Shown in pieces: positions 59,823-64,000 of a stretch of 64,000 nt of DNA. Where the stretch lies: positions 49,417-113,416 of the forward strand of contig JAAWRC010000003.1 of the NCBI GenBank assembly GCA_022800815.1. The letters run 5' to 3'. The position numbers and the translations under genes are program-made. This DNA is from Lachnospiraceae bacterium. GTDB taxonomy: Bacteria; Bacillota; Clostridia; Lachnospirales; Lachnospiraceae. Below the pieces are notes generated by a model that saw only the letters and a program-made list of their open reading frames with translations, was not told where the DNA came from and did not search any database. Positions within the stretch are counted from its first letter, which is position 1, and the number at the start of each line of letters is the position of its first letter.

Positions 59823-60954
59823 GCCTGTTCTCCTTTGTCTGAAAGTCTTCCGGGTAACGTCCCACGGCCTTTCCCGCCGCCGGACAGATCAAAAGCTGTT
59901 CTCCCGCCTCCTCCAGCATCATCCAGCCCTTCATATAAGAATGGACCGCCGCCGCAAGCTTCTCCTCCTCCATCTCCCGGTATTCCTTGCTCCAGGCCGC
60001 CCCGGTTTCCTCCCGGCAGGTGAGAAGCGTCTGTTTGAATTCCTCCCAAGGTACCGGGATCCGTTCGTCGGCACGCCGCTCCCACACCCCGTTTTCCACC
60101 TTTTCCCGGATCCTTTGACAGAAGATCAGGACCAACTCCGGCAGCATCGCCTCCCTCGGGTGCCGCTCCCCGAAGCAGTCCTCCTCCATGACGAAAAAAG
60201 CCGCATTCTTGTGGACGTGAAGCTGCCCTCCCAGATGATCGTTCAGGTTTTTCCGGATCCACTGTCTCTGGTTTTTCAGATAGATCCCGTCCGGGTCGTC
60301 CGCCCGATCCCAGTAGAGGGCCGGTGCCGCCGCAAGCTGCCGATAGACCCGGTTGATTCGGTAATGCCCCCGGTCCGTCCCGTCCCCGTCCGCCGGCTCC
60401 CGTTCAAAATCCTTCCAGGACTGAATTTCGGAAAGCCCGTGGGAAAAGTTCACCGCCATGTACCGGGAAAGACCCGTGTTTTCATAGAGGACCTCCTGCT
60501 CCATGCCGCTTCCCAGTCCCTCGCTCTTCCCCTCATAGACCTCGACCAGCCCCGTCCCCTCGCAAAACTGGAGCACCCGCACCAGGGATTTCCGGTGGGT
60601 GAACCTGGTCCAGTCCACCGGAAGAACCTCCTTCAGCTGCAGCTCCAGCACGTCCACCAGCTCCGACAGCAAAAACTGTTCCTGGTCCTCCTTGTCCTCC
60701 AGAAAGATCAAAACAGCGCAGAACATGCAGTAGTCCCGGATCTCCGTAAATTCCGTGATCCCCATGTAGCTCTCCGCATGGGCCGGGATCTTTTCCAATT
60801 TCAGGATCCGCTCATTGTGGATAATCGTCCACCCAAGCTGCTCCCGGAAAAACTTCTGACATCCGGACAGCCCCTTCCGCACCCTCGCATAAAGCTCTTT
60901 GTCCTTCTTTTTGTCGATCCAGCAATGCTCCATCAACGCCCTGGCCGCTTCCAT
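59815..60954 (-). CDS. jetB: Wadjet type II subunit JetB (TIGR02678-like, MukE analogue)
   Basis: A 379-residue soluble winged-helix-type protein matching TIGR02678 in position and motifs (EAARALMEHCWIDKKKDKEL, FREQLGWTIIHNERILKL, YCMFCAVLIFLEDKEDQEQF). It bridges the kleisin-like JetA and the SMC-like JetC. ATG 60954 has AAGGAG 6 bp upstream and lies 13 bp after the jetA stop; a longer frame reaching into jetA has no support. It overlaps jetC by 8 bp. Confidence 0.88.
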   Translation of the reverse strand: MEAARALMEHCWIDKKKDKELYARVRKGLSGCQKFFREQLGWTIIHNERILKLEKIPAHAESYMGITEFTEIRDYCMFCAVLIFLEDKEDQEQFLLSELVDVLELQLKEVLPVDWTRFTHRKSLVRVLQFCEGTGLVEVYEGKSEGLGSGMEQEVLYENTGLSRYMAVNFSHGLSEIQSWKDFEREPADGDGTDRGHYRINRVYRQLAAAPALYWDRADDPDGIYLKNQRQWIRKNLNDHLGGQLHVHKNAAFFVMEEDCFGERHPREAMLPELVLIFCQRIREKVENGVWERRADERIPVPWEEFKQTLLTCREETGAAWSKEYREMEEEKLAAAVHSYMKGWMMLEEAGEQLLICPAAGKAVGRYPEDFQTKENRHE

Positions 60955-60967
60955 CTTATTCTCCTTC

Positions 60968-62434
60968 TTACTCTCCTTCAAATTCCAGAATGTATGCGGG
61001 GATCTCCAGATCCCCGTCCTCACAGCACAGGGTATGGGTCCCCTCTCCCCGTATCAGCCGGAACGCCTGTCCGTATTCCGTCCGTCCGCTTTTTGAGGAG
61101 GTCAGGTTGGCCTGTGCAATCCAGCGCAGCAGCGTCTCCCTGGTGGCGGCCGGGATGCAGTCCGTGATCTGACAAATGTCCAGCCGTTTGTCCCGGATAT
61201 ATCGCAGGACCAGATCCCGGTCCTCCTCAAGCCCCCTCAGATACTGGTTCCTCTGGGCGGCCTTTTCCAGAGCCTTGCTCCCAAATCCGGATTTCTGGAT
61301 CCTGGGCCGGTAGGTCCTGGTGTGGGGCTTCACCTCGTACTCGGAGGGTTCCTCCTCAAAAACGCTGCTGTTAATAGCATCGGTGGAGCGCCCCTGATCG
61401 ACCCTCAGATGCCGCACTTGCCGGATCCCGAACACGTGGGCGGAAAGCTTGTGGGCCTCCTCCAGGCTCTCGCAGACCCCGAACAGCTCCAGGAACTTTT
61501 TGTAATCATCCTTTCGGCTGATGCCCCAGTTTTGCAGCTGCACGATCAGGGCCGCATTCTGAATGATCTTGCGGATGATCTCGTCGGTGATATCCAGCAC
61601 CTTCCGGCTCTCGCTGGGACTTTTCTCCGTGGATAGGAACCAGCCTTTCACGCTGTCCCACCTGCCATAAACACTGTCCCTGATGCTGCTCTCCCTGAGA
61701 CTCTGGATCTGGGAATCCGGGTGAGGGATGGCCAGCTCGCTCTCGACCACCCTGTCCAGCACCTCTTTTACCAGAGAGTCCGGCAGACTTAGGATCCTGC
61801 GCTCGATCCGCATCGAACGGCTCTGCAATTGCCGGATAAATTCCTGCAGATAGGAGATAAACCGGTCCTTGTGGATCACGAACTCCACGGATTTTAAGAC
61901 CTTCTCGGAGCTTCCCGAATAAAATTCCCGCAGATAATCCTGGTAATTCCGGTTCAGCCGCTTAAAATCCTCCTGGAAATTACTCCACCACTCGTTGACC
62001 TCCCTGAGGCTCCGCCTGCTCATCTGCTCCATCTCCCCCAAGGCCTCCTCCAGCCTGACGAAATAATTCATGGAGAGATTTCCGCTTTCCATAAAAAGCG
62101 TCTCCAGCCTCACCGTCATGCGCTCCACCTCCACCGCCGCATCGGACATGGTATAGCGGAACTGCTTGTTCTTGTACTCGGCAATGGTGTAGACCCGCTT
62201 CGGGTCCTGGATCGGCACCAGGTTCTTCCAGCCGACGAGGGCCTCCAGATCCAGCTTCAACTGTTCCATGGAATAATCCGGACACTCCCTCAGAAGTTCA
62301 AAGACGTCTTCTTTATATAACTGAAAATGCATCTTCTCGTATTCCATAAAAAAAATCCGCATGATACGTCTGTACTGCGGAGCATTTCCAGCGGACAAAT
62401 ATATCGTTTCCCGAACAGGTTCCAGATCTCTCAT
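60968..62434 (-). CDS. jetA: Wadjet type II subunit JetA (TIGR02677-like, MukF/kleisin analogue)
   Basis: A 488-residue protein, the normal length for the family. It starts MRDLEPVRETIYLSAGNAPQ, continues with YRRIMRIFFMEYEKMHFQLY and is largely helical, with a C-terminal winged-helix-like part (ITDCIPAATRETLLRWIAQAN). As the kleisin subunit it would link the JetC heads. It is the first gene of jetABCD. ATG 62434 has GGGAGAG 9 bp upstream, and a promoter lies 70 bp before it; the frame is open further upstream but without a ribosome site. Confidence 0.88.
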   Translation of the reverse strand: MRDLEPVRETIYLSAGNAPQYRRIMRIFFMEYEKMHFQLYKEDVFELLRECPDYSMEQLKLDLEALVGWKNLVPIQDPKRVYTIAEYKNKQFRYTMSDAAVEVERMTVRLETLFMESGNLSMNYFVRLEEALGEMEQMSRRSLREVNEWWSNFQEDFKRLNRNYQDYLREFYSGSSEKVLKSVEFVIHKDRFISYLQEFIRQLQSRSMRIERRILSLPDSLVKEVLDRVVESELAIPHPDSQIQSLRESSIRDSVYGRWDSVKGWFLSTEKSPSESRKVLDITDEIIRKIIQNAALIVQLQNWGISRKDDYKKFLELFGVCESLEEAHKLSAHVFGIRQVRHLRVDQGRSTDAINSSVFEEEPSEYEVKPHTRTYRPRIQKSGFGSKALEKAAQRNQYLRGLEEDRDLVLRYIRDKRLDICQITDCIPAATRETLLRWIAQANLTSSKSGRTEYGQAFRLIRGEGTHTLCCEDGDLEIPAYILEFEGE

Positions 62435-62504
62435 TTCCAACTCTCCCGGACCAAGCCGCCGTTTTTTCGCTGTAAATATTTTTCTTGTAAGTCTTTTCCC
62501 TATA

Positions 62505-62533
62505 AGCATACATGGTTTCGCTGAAACTGGCAA
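62505..62533 (-). promoter_or_regulatory. Candidate promoter of the jetABCD operon
   Basis: Minus strand TTGCCA (62528-62533), 17 bp, TATGCT (62505-62510). The -10 lies in a 13-bp motif (TATAAGCATACAT, 62501-62513 on the plus strand) that recurs exactly at 62891-62903, without a matching -35 box there. Confidence 0.55.
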
Positions 62534-62705
62534 GCCTTACGGCAAATATTTTTCCGTTCTTCTGTATAGGAATGGCGGATACCACAATAGAATTTCCAAT
62601 AGAAAGCAGGAGATATTTCACCTCGGCAGACTGTTCTCCACACACAGCGCCCCGTAGCCCTCTTATGTCAAGTCCCTGTCACTAATTTTTGAGGACATAT
62701 TTAGG

Positions 62706-62741
62706 AAAACTCCCCGCAAAACCGCATGGCTTCGTGGGGAG
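62706..62741 (-). terminator. Weak terminator-like hairpin before the jet promoter
   Basis: CTCCCC(GC) at 62710-62717 pairs with (GT)GGGGAG at 62734-62741 over a 16-nt loop and is followed by only four T residues on the minus strand. Confidence 0.35.
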
Positions 62742-62742
62742 T

Positions 62743-63136
62743 GTGTAAAGTAACTGCCAAAAGCAAAACAATTGATGTTAAGTTAATGTCAGAACTTATT
62801 TCAACCGCTCTTTCTTTTATCCGTGCCATGCGATATCCTCCTGAACCAATCATTTCCTAAAATTCCACTCAATCTCAATCCTTTTGCCTTTATAAGCATA
62901 CATTTTTTAAGAAATCTAAAAATGCACAATCATCCCTTTTGATCCGATAGACCAACTGACCTCCATACATTCCATAGAGCTCGTAAAATCCAATATCGAT
63001 TACCGGGCACAGAATCTCCTCCTTACTTGTGTCAAAATGCTACTACAAATAATGCTTACAGGATAATCAGCAACCCTCGTTCTCGTCTCCTCGTCAAAGA
63101 CAGGATGATGAGTGTTCATTTTGGTATAAAGGGCGT
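62743..63136. other. Gene-poor stretch with short decayed coding scraps
   Basis: No intact gene. On the minus strand two short readings look like protein remnants: a piece starting MNTHHPVFDEETRTRVADYP near 63120, and a piece containing PVIDIGFYELYGMYGGQLVY near 62990. Neither has a recognisable family. The composition is more AT-rich than in the Wadjet genes, in line with a mobile-element border next to the recombinase. Confidence 0.4.
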
Positions 63137-64000
63137 TTACTGTAACGCCCCCACAAACTTGTAATATATCGTAACGATTTTCTCTTTCCCTTTGCGGTAA
63201 CGCCCCATGTTGGGCGTTTCGTAGATTGCAATTTTCTCAATCAGCTCATGGAGCATGAAGCTGTCGAGTTCCTCAAAACTGGTGTATTTCTGGATTAGCT
63301 TTGAGAAACGCTCCACGTCAGACATTGCGGCATTGGAACTGTCAATGCGTTTCTCCAATTCACGGATAGTGTGTTGCAATGTTTCTTTTTCTTCATCGTA
63401 GTTCCCAATAAGCATCGTGAAAATATGGTCTGGCAGCTTGCCAGAAAGGTTGTCCTCATATGCCCGTCGGAGCTTTGCGTCAAGCCCTGCAAGCTGGTTT
63501 CTCGAAGCGGTCAGTTCGGATTTCATCTGCGACACTTTTTTCTGGTCGTCGGAGCATTTCTTTTCTGTCAGTTCTTTGACAGCCCGTTCCGTATCTTCTG
63601 CAAACAGGACAGCATTTCTTTTTATGTCCTCTTGGACAATGCGTGTAATCGTGTCGCAGCTTATATAATGGCTTGAGCAGGCTATGTTCCCCTGCCCATG
63701 ATGGCGACCGCATACATAATAGACGTATTTCCCATTGCCTGTGCGGTGTTTCCGCATTGCCGTCCCGCAGGCTTCGCAGCGGAACAGCCCAGAGAAGATG
63801 TCTGGCGTGACACGGTGGGGGCTGTCCTCACGGGTCTGTATCCTGCGGGAGTACATGGATTTCTGTGCCTGCTCGAACAGCTCAACCGAGATAATCGGCT
63901 CATGCGTGTTCGCAACAACAATCCAGTCGTCCTTTTCCTTTTTCACCCGCTTCTTGGTACGGTAGGACGGGGTGTACTGCCTGCCCTGTACCATGTTCCC
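63137..64000 (-). CDS. Large serine recombinase, C-terminal part (5' part beyond window)
   Basis: The last 287 residues of a resolvase/TnpX-type large serine recombinase. Visible are the recombinase domain with WIVVANTHEPIISVELFEQAQ, the zinc ribbon (FRCEACGTAMRKHR, then YVCGRHHGQGNIACSSHYIS with Cys pairs), a coiled-coil segment (about 120-235) and a C-terminal DUF4368-like end (EKIAIYETPNMGRYRKGKEKIVTIYY). The catalytic serine domain is outside the window. Such enzymes integrate or excise elements at att sites; the element it belongs to lies mainly to the right. Composition is more AT-rich than in the Wadjet genes. Confidence 0.9.
   Translation of the reverse strand, partial: GNMVQGRQYTPSYRTKKRVKKEKDDWIVVANTHEPIISVELFEQAQKSMYSRRIQTREDSPHRVTPDIFSGLFRCEACGTAMRKHRTGNGKYVYYVCGRHHGQGNIACSSHYISCDTITRIVQEDIKRNAVLFAEDTERAVKELTEKKCSDDQKKVSQMKSELTASRNQLAGLDAKLRRAYEDNLSGKLPDHIFTMLIGNYDEEKETLQHTIRELEKRIDSSNAAMSDVERFSKLIQKYTSFEELDSFMLHELIEKIAIYETPNMGRYRKGKEKIVTIYYKFVGALQ

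Noticed and set aside
62313..62645. A 110-codon minus-strand frame overlapping the jetA start
   Set aside because: It overlaps the jetA 5' region in another frame and contains the jet promoter; no family or ribosome site supports it.

Overview
The window comes from a GC-rich, endospore-forming member of the Clostridia, most likely Lachnospiraceae-like. This rests on gene content: yqfC-yqfD, a PhoH-YbeY pair, rpsU, a SpoVB/MurJ-type flippase, alaS preceded by a tiny membrane protein, and FAD proteins of the COG2509 and HI0933 types. It was read without database searches, so family names rest on motifs and length.

Layout. 1-2375: dGTPase (partial) and a sodium-dependent transporter, divergent. 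2509-5947: a phospholipid operon (PAP2 phosphatase, LPG-synthase-type membrane protein, phosphatidylserine synthase and decarboxylase) ending in a large quasi-palindrome. 6005-9217: a soluble PAS hybrid histidine kinase with its own promoter. 9302-28282: one tightly packed, leftward glycan operon of 12 genes with many ATGA overlaps (CDP-alditol and CMP-sugar cytidylyltransferases, CDP-glycerol-type and GT4 transferases, two HAD proteins, a propeller-like protein, a DRE-TIM aldolase, an SGNH protein, thiolase and a short-chain reductase). 28283-31480: a regulatory head made of a structured non-coding stretch, a TnpB-family protein that has lost all three RuvC catalytic residues, and a 1.45-kb segment bounded by 29-bp inverted sites. 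The segment holds a tyrosine recombinase and a perfect consensus promoter. 31521-34604: a graveyard of decayed genes. 34620-42321: two flavoproteins, a hybrid kinase with a solute-binding lipoprotein, and a small membrane protein. 42541-49805: flippase, ybeY, phoH, a TfoX-GyrI fusion, a WYL regulator, yqfD, yqfC, rpsU. 49980-54364: alaS operon and a broken AAA-ATPase gene. 54380-62434: a complete Wadjet type II (JetABCD) anti-plasmid operon. 63137-64000: C-terminal part of a large serine recombinase.

Main reading. The head of the glycan operon looks like a phase-variation switch. Inverting the segment would turn the consensus promoter, which now faces right towards no gene, onto the nuclease-dead TnpB homologue and then the glycan operon. 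Because the dead TnpB is the first gene behind the switch and is followed by hairpin-rich non-coding DNA, it may be an RNA-guided DNA-binding regulator (TldR-like) expressed with a phase-variable surface glycan. The sites, the promoter and the catalytic substitutions are visible directly. Inversion, RNA guidance and repression are inference.
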